A DNA stretch of 64,000 nt from Chiua virens (Eukaryota > Basidiomycota > Agaricomycetes > Boletales > Boletaceae). Below the pieces are notes generated by a model. The model was not told the DNA's origin, ran no database searches, and saw only the letters and a list, made by a program, of their open reading frames with translations. Numbering within the stretch: position 1 is the first letter of the stretch; each line of letters begins with the position of its first letter. Below, piece by piece: positions 44,087 to 56,151 of the stretch. Both the position numbers and the translations under genes were made by a program. Location: assembly GCA_019787685.1 (NCBI GenBank), contig JAHNUO010000013.1, positions 682,001 through 746,000 of the forward strand, written 5' to 3'.

Positions 44087-45565
44087 ATGACACGCGCCGC
44101 CGTGGCAGAGGACGATCTTCCGCACCTCGCTGATCGCTCTCAAAAGCAACAACCCAACGCTTGGCGTCGCCAAGATCCAAGCCCTCCTACTCGAAACGCA
44201 TCCGACGTGGGCCGTCAGTGAAAAACGGGTCAGAAAGCTCCTTCAAAGTCAAGGACTCGTGACAACCGACTCGGTCAAGGTCAAGGACGATGGCTCGCCG
44301 CCATTCGCCACCTATCCCGTCTCCCGTCTCAACAAACGCCTCGACGTCGCCAAGTGGAGTCCCAAAATCAAGGTTCACCACTTCAACGCCATGAAAGGCA
44401 AAGGTCTCGTCGCAACAGAAAAGATATCGGAGGGTGAAGTGGTGTGGAAGGAGAACCCGTTCATATTGGCACCCGAATGGTGTGTGCCACGACTGCTGCT
44501 CGAACGTCGCACGAGTTCACTGACGATCGTGGATCGCACAGGGATATCTATGACCTGCAACAATCCTCCGGGGCATGTGCGTTCTGCTCTACCCCTCTGG
44601 GGAACTACTCCCCACTCCATCTACCGTGCTCGGCGTCGTCCATACTATGCCCAGCCATGTTCTGCAACCGGCTCTGCCGGTCGCAATCGGAGAAAGTACA
44701 CCCCCTTCTATGCCCTGCCCGTAATCCAGCGTCGCGTGTGCTCCTGAAATTTGCACGTAACGCCGAGTGGATGGCACTTCACGCCCTTGCGCAATGTACC
44801 AGTAAGCTCTTACTCGATGTCCAGAGGGACGACGGTACGTTGGATGAAGATCTTCAAGTCGTGCAGAGCCTCGCCGAGCTCGGCATGGAAGAGCGTTTCC
44901 GACTACTTCGGTGTGTCGTATCAATGATCTCCTCAGCGCGCTAAATCACGCTTTCAAAAGGGAAGGCGGAACAGAGCCAGACAGAGACAGCTGGAAAATG
45001 GCACACGAATTATTCCTTCAGACGTTCAAGTCCCCCAAGGCGCCGGACGAGCAGAAAAAGCTCGCCAAGATCCTGAAGCGGCCGATTCCAGAGTCAATAC
45101 AAAAAGATTTGTTCGAGTACGACGCGTTTTTGCGTGGCTTGGGCCGTAATGAGTCTCAGTCAGTATTACACCAGTCCATACTTTGTGCGCGCGTGACTGA
45201 ACAACTCGTCGTGATGGACGACAGACCTCGAAGCGCACGGCGGACTGTATACGCTTCACTCCCATCTCAATCACGCGTGCACGCCTAATGTCTCCGTGCG
45301 TCACTTCTATCAGCATACGACGCTGTCGCGGATCACGGTCGTTGCAAAGGCGGCGATTGAACCCGGACAAGAACTACTTATCACCTACGTCGACCCACAG
45401 GGTAATTACAAGGAACGCCACAGGAGGTTACTCGAATGGGGATTTGGCCCTTGCCAGTGCGAGAGGTGCGAGGCGGAGGAAAAGGAATCAAAAGCGTCAG
45501 GTACCAACACGACAGAGGCGGACGAGTTGGCAGATCAGCTCAGAGCTGGGTTCGGCCTGATGTAA
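44087..45565 (+). CDS. SET-domain protein (SMYD/SET5-like)
   Basis: Putative protein lysine methyltransferase. ATG at 44087 gives MTRAAVAEDDL. One base must be skipped near 44120 to enter the long frame SLIALKSNNPTLGVAKIQAL, so a single-base insertion is likely. Then come GKGLVATEKISEGEVVWKEN (start of SET), an intron, and a Cys-rich insert CAFCSTPLGNY...CPAMFCNRLCRSQSEKVHPL, as in the MYND or SET-I region. The main SET motifs are LNHACTPNVSVR (NHSC-type) and IEPGQELLITYVD. A post-SET-like CQCERCEAEE follows and the end is GFGLM at 45565. An intron near 44.9 kb (before EGGTEPDRDSWKM) is uncertain because the same bases also read as coding in another frame. The domain order resembles fungal SET5. 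Confidence 0.83.
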
Positions 45566-47313
45566 TGGACGCGGTTGCGACCTAGAAATGAGGTAGAAGA
45601 TGAGAACACGGGTAGCAGATGATCAGGCTGCCTGCGGTGTCAAGGGAGGTGCAGAGAAGGTCGAACAACAGATTATGCATCAAGCCGGGACCGAGTGATC
45701 GGCTTTCCGAGCCATTCAGTACGACCCAGCGACCAAGTTGTGGTCCGTCGCAGCCAACTTAACCATGCGACGGAACGGCAGTGGCCGCGTACACTACCAG
45801 TACAGATGCGACAGATGTAGACCTGCATGGCGGTCCAAGTCCCAACGGACTCTGACTCAGTCATCTGGAAACGCACATCGACACGCTCGGCGTGTTTTTT
45901 CGGGGTTCTATTTGGTCACTTGAGCGTGCCGCGTAGAAACGTCACGTTCCTAAAATGGTGTCTCGGTACTTCAGTACGTGTATGACTTCGTGTCGGTCCA
46001 CCGTCCGAGTCTCAACCCGACAGCGTTCGATGACAAGGATAGGTGACGTGAAAAGCGGTGACGCTGTTCACGTATTCATGTCCCTTCATAGTCTGCGCCA
46101 TCGTGGGGGCGAGGTCGATTCTCGTCCAAAATTCAATGACCGGGTAGCGCTGATCGTTGAACAGTGAATACCCCTCGAGGGACCACGCAAGCCTTGTCGT
46201 ACATGCCGACTCGTTGGAACACAAACGGATTCCTATGGTGGTGCACGGGTGGCGCGTTGCACCCCAATCTTGTCTTGGGAAGCAACTCCCTCGAGTAGGC
46301 CTTCACTCCATATGTTGCAGTTGATATCGGACAAGGTTTCCCTTTCCGACTGAGGCAAAGTCATTCGCTACGCTGACTCTACGAGCTCAGCACGACGACG
46401 TTGCTGCCGTTCTCGAAGTGAGCCCATCGCCAACTATCGCAAAGTGTCATGGTATCCGCAGGGTGGCAATTCAAGGCCACGACGTTTCATGCGGTTTGGT
46501 AATGCGCTGAGCAAGCCCACTGCGTGTTACTTTGCACACGACGCTGCAAATATCGATTCCTCTGTCTTGAATTACGCCCAGGGAATACGCCAACTCGAGG
46601 GTGGAGGTCATTTGTTTTCTGGCCTGTGATTTTGTGGAATGGAACCGTTGACAAACACCTCGCTTTCTTAGGCACGGCGCTTATGCGTCAAAGTGGCCTG
46701 TCTTCCGTTTAGAAGACCGTGTCCAAAAGGGATAGATGGTAGGGTATCTCTGTTTACCCGGGACCCGAAGCAAGAAGGGTGATTCGAGCATCATGACGGT
46801 GTGGCGGCGGTTGGATGGTGGCAGAGCCGAGGGCGAATCCGGGTGTGCCAGCGCACAGTTCTCAGCTGTCCCCATGCCGTTGGGGTGACAGGCAAGCGTG
46901 GAATGACTTGGCTCTGTCATGTCAATGGTCCTTCTCGTCGGGATCCTCCGCAATGAGTCGTGGCAGGCGCGCCCACATTGTTCCTAGATTGCATGGGCAT
47001 TAGACTTTGTTCTCGATCAAGAAGTGTTTCATCTGAATCATCTTCCTCAGGGTCGATGCTACCGAATTGATCAAGATTATGAGCAATGATCTGATCAGGG
47101 AACAAGCTCAGTCGATATTCAGGTACAATGTGTGTACACACGTCGACGAGAAGCAACGACATCCAGCAAACAAGGGACAACTCAAAGGCACCATGGCGCG
47201 ATCGCATGAGACGGCTCGGATGCAATTGCAGTGCAAGAAATAATACACGTGCGAGGAGGATAAACGAAACGAATGAGTGAACTTGCGAATAAATTAAACA
47301 TCAATATCATCCA
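45566..47313. other. Intergenic, 1.7 kb, nothing recognised
   Basis: Short open frames on both strands without coding character or a recognisable domain. No repeat is noticed. Confidence 0.45.
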
Positions 47314-48376
47314 TCAGTCCACACGCAGTCGTTTCCCCGGTCTGCCATCTCCTGACTCAGCATTGCCATCTCCTTCGAGTTCTGTTCGTGTTTCATTGGG
47401 TGGTGCACCTTCCTGCTGTTCGACGGATCGAGAGCGCGACTTCCGGGGTTGGGAAGGGGGTCGCGGTGGGGCACCGACGGATGGGGGAACGCCACTCTGG
47501 GGTACGCCTCGGAGAACGTCAAGCTCGCTTTCGGCTCTCTGCCGTGCGGCGCGTTCCTCTTCCCAGAGTCGTCGCATTTCTTCGAGCTGACCCTGCAAGT
47601 CACCCATCGCTTGATCCATGAGGAGCTTTTCGAGGGTCCACTTTTCGATATTACGAGCTTCGTTTTCCTTTAGATGATGGATATACTGCACTGCACGCGC
47701 AAGGATGGCACCCTTTGCTTTTTCTCCCGAGCTGTTGGGTACGATGCGACCCAGTTCATTGATGCCTTCGTTGATGTTACCCCTGCGACGACGCTCTACT
47801 TCTTTCTGAGTAGGGGGATCAGCGGAGGGGTGATGTGAGAGAAGGAGGCGTACGTGGTTATCCTTTCTCTGGCGTGCCCATTCATCGGTACCCATGGCGG
47901 CAGAGCGGTTTCCTCTTGTGCGACCGGAGGCGGTTTTGGGTTTGTCGGGGTCATCGGGGTCGGTGTTGAGGTCGTCGCCTTCTGGGATGGGAGGGCCGGG
48001 TGACGTCTGTACGGCGGCGGCGGCGGCAGAGAGCTGACCGAGGTTTGGAGGGCCCCGTGGATGGGAGGACGGCCGGGGTCGCCGATGCCGGGTACGGGAA
48101 AGGCAGAGTGGAGTTGGTGAGCTTGTTTGGAGGGGAAAGAGACCCTGGGCGAGGGCTTGGAGAGATTGAGCAGCGTCTGGTGTGAGATCGACTTGGCCGT
48201 TCTGACACGGGACGATTAGCATAACGTGACCAAGGTTAAAGATCACGTGGAGGGATAGCGACACCTTTTGAAATATTTTCAAGATATTGGATACCTGGGT
48301 AGCATCGATGAGGGGTTCGTTTTGGGGTGGAACTGGGGCTGGTTGATGGCGGGGGTTGCTGAGCTGGCGTAGACAT
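47314..48376 (-). CDS. bHLH transcription factor (CBF1/USF-like)
   Basis: Nuclear DNA-binding protein. Reading from the 5' end: NEPLIDATQVSNILKIFQK, an intron, NGQVDLTPDAAQSLQALAQG, a Pro/Ser-rich region, and then AMGTDEWARQRKDNH joined across an intron (47807-47856) to KEVERRRRGNINEGINELGR. This is a basic region with the His-Glu-Arg pattern that contacts CANNTG boxes. Helix 2 is AKGAILARAVQYIHHLKENE, followed by a long leucine-zipper-like helix (KLLMDQAMGDLQGQLEEMRR, RQRAESELDVLRG). The C-terminus is disordered. ATG 48376 is the nearest start but is in a different frame from the first exon, so the true start or a 5' intron is unresolved. Confidence 0.83.
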
Positions 48377-48556
48377 GATATCGAGATGCTGGTCACGGGG
48401 TAAAAGAAATAAGGTCACGGGAAAGTCACATGTCGGGTTTTTATTGAAGGTATGGAACCAAATAAATACAAACTAGATAATGACCCTATTTGATGTCCCT
48501 GTGCTCATCTTTTTGATAGCACCGCCCGTCGTCCCTCCCTCTGCATGCTCTGACCG

Positions 48557-50510
48557 ATGCGTCTCAGTTCTGACTCGGATCCCCTCGCTGTCGTCCTCGC
48601 ACCACCCCAGGGCGAGTCACAACAAGCAAAGGAACTTCGTGAGCGTGTAGAGGCAGACGCTAAACGAGTAAGCGACATCATCGACGAACAACTCCGTCAA
48701 GAACGCATCGCGCTCAAGAAGAAAAAGAAGCCTGTCAAGGTCCTTCTCCTCGGCCAGAGCGAAAGCGGTATGTCCCCCCTTAGTTCCCGTCTCACTCCCC
48801 TCATTCTCTCATAGGTAAATCTGCCACATTGAAAAGTCTGTTCTACCTCATCTCTGTCTCTACCTCCGCTCATCCTCCCAAGACTTCCAGCTCCACTATG
48901 CCCGTCACGAATGGGTAGAGGAAAAGGTTGCATGGCGCGCCGTCATCTTTCTCAATCTCGTTCGCAACATCATCCATGTCCTAGACGTCCTCCTCCGTGA
49001 AATGTCCCTATCAGAGGGCGACAGGCGCTCTCCCAGTGCCGACTTTGCCATAGAACTCGACTTGGAACCCTCCTCCCATACCCCCGTCTATCGCTTCTCC
49101 GACAAACACCGCTTGCTCAAGCTACGCATCGCCCCTCTCCGTCGCGTCCTCCTCGATCTCGAGAAGACGCTCGGCCCCGGTTCCCAGGAAGTCTACACTT
49201 CCTCCCCCACCGCCCTTGTTCAAGACGAGTCCGGCCTCGTCCGTACCAGAGAATTTGGTATCATCTCCAGGAACGGCTGGAAATCTGCCCTCGAAAAACT
49301 CCGTCTAACGCATCAAGACGGCACGTGTCCCGAACCCGTGTTGCGTCGTCGAGAGGAGGAAAAATATGAAATAGCCGACGTCATCTTCGGCTGTAGGGAG
49401 GACATGAAGAACCTCTGGGAAGACCCGGTCGTACAGCAAATTTTGTCAGACCGGAAGGCCCACATCGAAGACAACCCCGGTTTGTAAGTGTTCATTGCCA
49501 CATCATCTACTTTCCTTCCTCACACTTTCAAGCTTCTTGAACGATATCGACCGCATCGCCGCTGCAGACTACGAACCTTCCGATGACGACATCGTTCGCG
49601 CACGACTCCGAACCGTCGGCGTTCAGGAACACAAATTCACCATAGGCGAAGGTCGGTTGCCCCTAGCAGTACCCACGTTTTCTGGCTGACATCGTTACCT
49701 CAGGCCAGGGGAAGGAATGGATCATGTACGACGTTGGCGGTACACGTTCTTCCGTAAGTACTCTTGTTTCAATGTCTCTGCTTTTTCCGGACGTTTTGTT
49801 TTAGCGTGCAGTCTGGGCTTCCTATTTTGATGATGTAGACGCCATCATCTTCTTATCCCCGATATCCTGTTTCGACGAGCGACTGCGCGAAGATTCCAAA
49901 GTCAACCGACTAGAGGACAGCTATCAACTGTGGCGCTCCGTCTGTCAGTCTCCGATGCTTGCAAAGACACAAATCATCCTCTTCCTCAATAAATGCGACC
50001 TCCTTCACAACAAGCTCAAGCGGGGGACCCGCGTCAAAGACTCTATCCCCAGTTATGGAGACCGCAAGAACGACACAATCACTGCCATGAAATGTACGTC
50101 AGTCTTGTTTCCCATGACATGCCGACCCCTAATTGGTAATCCTGTGGACCACATGGTTTTTTAAATTTACCAACAAGACTTTCAATCCCATTTCAAAGAG
50201 ATCTTCAAGCTGGTCTCACCCGAACCACGCCCATTCTTTGTTCATTTCACATCGGTAATCGTGAGTTTGTCCCACCCCTGTTGATACGCATCGCCTCCCG
50301 CAGGATTTTACCGCCATCTTGTTATATTCCCGAACTGATCTGCTGACTACTGTTGATCTCAGGATACGAAAGCGACCGCAACCACATTGAGCGTCGGTGA
50401 GTGTTCTCCGCGGCTCCAACAACGCGTTGCAGGGGTTACTCATGCTTGCCGCACCTCCAGTCGAAGAGAGCATCCTCCGGTCACATCTAAGGAATGCAGA
50501 TCTATTATAA
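48557..50510 (+). CDS. G-protein alpha subunit (divergent)
   Basis: GTP-binding alpha subunit of a heterotrimeric G protein, at the inner face of the plasma membrane. ATG at 48557. P-loop LLLGQSES-GKSATLKN is split by an intron. The helical domain has WRAVIFLNLVRNIIHVLDVL. Switch I is RARLRTVGVQEHKF, with the conserved Arg and Thr. Switch II is YDVGGTRSSRAVWASYFDDV. Guanine specificity is given by IILFLNKCDLL, and the last motif is HFTSVI-DTKATAT. Ends HLRNADLL at 50510. About seven short introns fit. The DVGGxRSSR switch II departs from the usual DVGGQRSER. The N-terminus lacks a MGxxxS myristoylation signal, and the C-terminus lacks a Cys four from the end. Those features suggest one of the expanded divergent G-alphas of Agaricomycetes rather than the canonical mating-pathway subunit. 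Confidence 0.92.
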
Positions 50511-50808
50511 TGCATTGTGTATTTTTGCGTGCGTGCGCATTGTATGTGTATTCTTATTATATCTTTGAGCGTACCTTGAGGGTTGATCCCCCACGAGGTC
50601 GATCATATATCTTTTTATATATCATTCCGCTTTTCTCTCCCTTTATACGTAGCGTAATGTTGTCGTATCCTCAGTAGTAGTAGCGCGTAATGACGAGGTC
50701 TGGACAATCCTGTTTGCAGTCTTCAGCGTGGAACACATGTGCCCATTCCAAAGGTTATCTACAGCGTCCATCCTATCAAACGTGTATTGTGAATCATCCA
50801 AACATGGG

Positions 50809-53235
50809 TCAACTCGTCCCCTCCCGCCCGTACGTCCCGCTCCGTAACGTTGGGGTGCCCAACCCGCGTTCCGACCTGCTCTGTTCCTCCGGACTCTGCG
50901 TCCTCGGAAATTCGCGCGGCGACGACGCCACTAGCGGCTCCGTCTGCCTTGCCACGTGCGTCAAATCCACCGCCAGGCTCTCCGGCTCTTCCTCGGAATC
51001 ATGCGGCGTCTCACCGTGCCCACCCGGCTGTGCCTGCTGCAGGTGGAACGAGGCGTTCCGACGCGCACGGCGTGCATGAAACGTCCGGCTGGCCGTCGCG
51101 TTCGAGAACAGGGGCAACAGATACCGTTCGTCGAGCGTCTGGAACCATTTCCCGTCGTCGCCTCCCGGTGTATCTGTGGGTGTCGCGCCTGCGGCGCTGG
51201 TGCTGCTGCTCTCGTGTGGGGCGTCCCCAGGCGTCGTCGCAGCTGCGGTCGCCATCGGCAGCACCTCGACGTCCGACTCGAACGACTCCGAGGACGACAC
51301 GCCTACCATCGAGAACACGTTCGTCGCCGAGGGCGACGACCCGGGCGACCCCGGCTCAAACGTATGGTGGTTATAACTCCGAGAGCTATAATGCGTCCCG
51401 ATCCGCGACGCCGCCGCCCGCCCATACCCCTGCTGCGCGGGCGAAAAGTACGGCACCCCCGGACGCCGTCCAGACCACGCACGTCCCCCGGCGGCGTCCT
51501 CGTCGCTGCTGCTCGCCGCGTCGTCGTCCACCCCGGTGCGGATCCCAAGGATCTCGAGCATGCGCGCAGTCGTCCCCCCAAACACGATCACCGTCAACAC
51601 GACGACGACGAGGACGGTGATCCGGAGCGTCTGTGCGTTGTCGCCTTTGAACCCGGCTGCGAGGGCGACGCCGACGGCGCCGCGGAGTCCGGCCCAGAAA
51701 AGCATCATTTGGTACGAGTGTGGGAGCTCTTCGTGGCGTTGGCCCCGGGTGTGTCTGGTGACAAAGTTGATGGCTTCGGAGAGGGGGAAGACGGCGGCGT
51801 AGCGCGTGAACACGACGGCGACGGTCGTGACAGCGATGAAGAGGGGCTTGACGTAATTTGTGACGCGTTCAGACGAGGGCGGGCTCGTGAAGAGGGAGAG
51901 CCCGAGGTAGATGAAGATAAAGTTTTCCGAAAGCCGAGCCAGGGTCGAGAAGATGTACTTGGTGGTGCGTTGCGTTTTACGGGACATGGTGTGGTATGCA
52001 TAGTGCTTCAAAGTGATGCCACAAAAGAGGAGAGAGACGATCCCAGACATGGAGAGACCGTTGGAGAAAAAGTAGCACGTATAAGCGCAGAGTGCGACAA
52101 GGCAGGATTCGATGGAGGGATAGAGATTGAGCGATGAATGCTTCAGCACCAGGGACATTGCGAGACCAAAGCTGACACCCAAGGCCATCGACACGCTGAA
52201 CGAGAGCAAAAAAATGCCGATGCCGTGGAAGATGGACGACAGGAAAATCTCGGTCCCATGAAATCGCGTCAGTGTTCTGCGTGACGTTAGGGGCGCATCC
52301 GGAGAAGACAGCGGAGGACACGTACTCATACATGACGATACTGACAGCGTCATTCAACAGACTCTCGCCGAAAATGATCGTATATAATTTGGGATCGACT
52401 TTGTACTGCTGAAAGATGGCGAGGATGGTGACAGGATCTGTCGCCGACAGCGTCGAGCCAAAAATGAGGCATTCCAACAAGGTGATGTCCAACGATTCGA
52501 GACCTAGGAACGAATAAATGTAGACGAGGACCCTGCACTGGCGTTGGTAAGGAACATGGAACATGGAACATGACCGTTGGCAGACGTGCCCACGCACCCA
52601 ACGCCCATGGCCGAGACCGCCGTGCCCAGGAACGCAAACGTGAGGATGGACCCAAAGTTACGGAAAAAGTTTTCCTGCATCGCCGAATTGATACGCATCC
52701 CTCTGAAATCTGTTTCAGCACTTGACGCACCTGTTTCAGCTCATAGCCCGAGTTCAATATGATGGGCGGCAGGAGGAGGTTGAAGAAGAGGGTATGCTTG
52801 AACGTCTGAAATGAGGATGGTTAGCCCTCTGCCACGCAGCACACGTAGACGTGGGATTAATGCGTGTATATGCAGCCTGAGCGCCCCCCAGCGAGAGCGA
52901 ACAGGATCCGCAACCAGGCAACCCCACTGACACCCAGGAATGACCAACGAAAAATCAAGACGTCGACTCACGAGCATCTCTCTGATCATCGTGCCCGGCG
53001 CCAGCCGAACGACGAGCCCGACAAACATGCCTGCCAAGATAGCGACGAGGGTTTCGTGTATGGCCCGTATGCGTTTTATTTGTAGATAGTAGGACGTCCA
53101 TAGGGAGAGAATGAGCAAGAGGCAGACGAGAAAGAGCGACCAAGACGAGTAGAATTCTTCCTCTTCTACGACGGGCGTCGTCGATGGGACTGCATCCTGG
53201 GCCTGGACGGTGATGGAGGCGAGCGAGAACGACAT
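50809..53235 (-). CDS. NHX1: Na+(K+)/H+ exchanger, NHX/NHE family
   Basis: Cation/proton antiporter of the CPA1 family, expected in endosomal or vacuolar membranes. ATG at 53235. Helices and landmarks in order: [40 protein letters not shown] (the amiloride-binding-type FFxxLLPPI), [35 protein letters not shown] (catalytic acidic site), [54 protein letters not shown] and [20 protein letters not shown]. Then a ~220-residue cytosolic tail rich in Ser, Asp and His. Introns at about 53.0-52.8, 52.73-52.68, 52.6-52.5 and 52.33-52.27 kb fit GT...AG, and the frame is open. One intron contains three tandem copies of ATGTTCC (about 52550-52572). The gene symbol is by family resemblance to yeast NHX1. 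Confidence 0.93.
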
Positions 53236-53396
53236 CGACTTGATTGATTAGCGCGTTAGTACAAAAGTCTAGCAAGTCTAGCAGCACATCAATTCAGTAG
53301 TAGGAGCGCAGTTGACGCAAGCTGTCAATACCCTGCTTATGTAACATTCTGCCAGGAGGGGTGTATTATCAAGTATACTCTAGTCTAGTGCAACCA

Positions 53397-54743
53397 TCAC
53401 TGCCGCCGTGATGTGCGTGTTCCCTTGGGCAACGCCGTCCAGTTGGGTTTTCGTTGATCAGTCTGGTTCACGATTGCCTCCATTCTCGTCCGACGATACC
53501 ACTCCATGATCATCCTCCCCGTGTCTTTCATCGTCACCGGTGCCATTTGTGGTGCTGGGGGTATGGCGAGCGCTTGACGGATGCAGTGGTACTCTCAGCA
53601 GAGACGATTGGGTAATCGACAACGTCGTGCCTGTCAGCACGCTCAACCACAGTCCCTATGCCAACATCAGCACGCTGTCCTTTCAGTCAAATGGAGATGC
53701 TCACGCTCGGCATCATGGACATCAGGGGTATTGTGGCGAGGGATGCCACGCGCATGATGTTCATCATATGTGCCATGGTCATTTTCGTAGGGTCCAATTC
53801 CTTTTTCGAAAGCTACCGGTCCAACATGAGGGACACCCAACCCAATCGGGGAAGCATGCTCACCGCAAGCTGGATGTTCATCGCAAGCATCATGAGCGTC
53901 GGTAGGATGTAACCACCCGTGGCCGTCAAATCCGGCAAGAACGAGACTCCACTCTGGGCCAGTTGTTGAACAGGCAGCTGCATCATCCCCTTGACGGCAA
54001 AAAATAAGCCGAAATTACCAACGATTTGGATGATCGGGGGGAGAAACATGGAGCTGAGGGTGACCCCTGCCTTCTCGATCAGTTTTTGCTTTTTCAACAT
54101 GAGTTCCATCTGAGCGGCCCGGTCCTTGACGCCCTTGGCTTGTTCGTCGAGGGCCTGGATTTGCCCGGTATACGGCGCAAGTCGCCCGGCGTTGCGCATA
54201 CTCGTCAGCGCGCTGGGAATGAGAACGGCTCGCCAGAACAGCGTGCCCGCGATGATGGTATAGAACCATGGTATGCCGGTGCTCACTTGTAGCAATTCGA
54301 ACGACCAGCGGATGATACCCGATGGCGACCACCCTGAAAGTCCGAGCGCAGCAAAGTCCCCGTATTGTAACGGTGCAATGACGTTGGTGGCGATATCGGA
54401 CATGTCAGACGCTGAGACTTCAGAAATAGACTCTGGCGTAGACACGGTCGCGTGAGTTGGGGATGGCGTGACTACTGCCCCTTCAGACGTGACTGCCGTA
54501 TTGACCTGTGCAACCGGGTCTGGTGGAGATGGAGGTTCCATGGTGGTGGTCGTTGGCTTCGACCACCAAAAATTTCTTACATTCGCAACACCTTGGTGCG
54601 AAGGTAGGCCATCCAGGTGCTGCTCAGTGGTTAGATTGTCGGACACGCTCGGAAGTGAAATGACATGCCTGGAACGCTACCAGTCGATCCCGAGGGTGAA
54701 AAGAGGCCCGCGCGAACGCTCTGCAAAGAATGTGAACACGCAT
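53397..54743 (-). CDS. OXA1: Mitochondrial inner-membrane insertase OXA1
   Basis: Oxa1/YidC/Alb3 insertase that places mitochondrially and nuclear encoded proteins into the inner membrane. ATG 54743 opens an Arg-rich presequence (MRVHILCRAFARASFHPRDR). An intron joins it to VANVRNFWWSKP. The core is IPWFYTIIAGTLFWRAVLIP, MRNAGRLAPYTGQIQALDEQ, MFLPPIIQIVGNFGLFFAVK, GGYILPTLMMLAMNIQLA. An intron (about 53809-53859) leads to LSKKELDPTKMTMAHMMNIM and IPLMSMMPS, and another intron to GLWLSVLTGTTLSITQSSLL. One extra base near 53584 shifts the frame. Allowing for it, the C-terminus continues IRQALAIPPAPQMAPVTMKD and GRMIMEWYRRTRMEAIVNQT, the ribosome-contacting tail, to a stop at 53397. It is divergent from the neighbouring DUF202-type gene with only about 170 bp between the two starts. 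Confidence 0.92.
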
Positions 54744-54912
54744 CGACGACCAAAATACAGCGATGTTACCTGGAAGAAGCCCGCAGAGTCAAACGGCCCG
54801 TCGTACCAAGCATTAGTGCAAGACACGAACCCAATGAAAATGAGCACATTACCGAACTGAACCGATGCCAAATGTGCGAACCAGTTCACACGCTCCCCTG
54901 CCTCCTGACACG

Positions 54913-55469
54913 ATGCAGCCCCGATACAGGTCAGTGTCCCATCGTCCCCGAGACATCCCTTACTGAGATGCCAAAGAGGACACCGGTCCAATTCATTCCT
55001 AGCAGCCGATCTCATCGAGCTAACAGAGCTCCGTGCACGCCACCGCACCTTTGATGGTGCATACCGCCGAAGTGCACTCGCGAATCTCAGTTATGCCATC
55101 ACCATCCTCCGCCTCTTTGACCCCCGATTCTACAAAAGTAAGTCCGTCCCTTTTCCGCGGCATCATGCGGCTCACTTCATCGTTTCTTGGCGACCGGTGC
55201 GGTGTCAAGTCGGCGTTCTCTTCTTGGTCCTCTCCGCGCTCTTCATCGGTCTCGCCTACGTACGCGCGCGACAATCACGTCACGACTTCGCCGACCGCAG
55301 TCCGGACGAATTGTCTGCGTTGTACCAACAAGCTATACCAACCAAGGACCAAGAACAGGCACGGGAATACGGACGACCCTTTGTCACTGCAGGGGTCGAC
55401 GTCGTAGCCGTAGCGGTGATCGTGTTCGCCGTCGAGCTGGCGATGCTTATCCTCATTTTCGAGGTCTGA
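54913..55469 (+). CDS. DUF202-type small membrane protein
   Basis: ATG at 54913 (MQPRYR). An intron (54932-54970) joins it to CQRGHRSNSFLAADLIELTE. The DUF202 pattern is ELRARHRTFDGAYRRSALANL, then SYAITILRLFDPRFYK, an intron (about 55136-55209) and IGVLFLVLSALFIGLAYVRA. A last helix VVAVAVIVFAVELAMLILIF follows and the protein ends at 55469. About 145 residues with three predicted membrane segments, as in fungal members of this family. In yeast one member (VTC1-type) belongs to the vacuolar polyphosphate complex, but this protein is closer to the uncharacterised stand-alone members. It shares a short divergent promoter with OXA1. Confidence 0.83.
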
Positions 55470-56151
55470 TGGCCGCTGTCAGATCCGCCGACATTGTGGA
55501 ATGTCGTGTGAGTCACCCCACAAGTATAGAGCATGTTTTGCTAATGACACAAGTATTTTTTCTTCGGTGCTCGGACTTGACTCGTTTCAGCATTATATGA
55601 CAGATCCTTTGTGCGATCTATTGCTGACCTATTTGACGGCCAAGAAGAGCCTGGCATGATCTAGACATTACTGGAGACATGGTTCAAAGTAGACTACTCG
55701 GCTCAGCGCTTGAATTGCTTGATCTGCTGTACCCGAAAGCTTATTCTCCTCCGCCTCAGATCCATGCGTGATGAGATCCCCGCTGCTTTACCCATTGGCC
55801 TTGTCGGCGATCATCAAAGAATGTCTTGGGAGCAACGGATACCAGTGCATGTCATAATTTTGCGGTCAAACTTTGGCCATACGGTTTCATTTAGGATAAA
55901 AAGTGATTCTATTAGGTGTGAAGAACTCATCGCCATACAACTACTTGTTAGTCCGCTAGGCTCAATAAAAATCCATGGTAGCGTCTGCTACGGCAATCCC
56001 TGGTATATGCAAGATAGAATAAGTACCTGGCTCAGCGCGGGAAAAAAAGAAGACAGGACTGGGTAACATCAAGGCTTAAGGATGGCAAAGTACCAGCTTG
56101 TTCGACGACGAAAGCCCACTGTAATGGTATACTCCCACGAGATGAGACGCT
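55470..56151. other. Intergenic, nothing recognised
   Basis: No gene, repeat or RNA seen between the convergent DUF202-type and GPI-protein genes. Confidence 0.5.

Noticed and set aside
53809..53859. In-frame TAG in the middle of OXA1 suggesting a nonsense mutation
   Set aside because: A GTGAGC...GGTAG intron of about 50 nt joins NIQLA to LSKKELDPTKM in frame and removes the stop.
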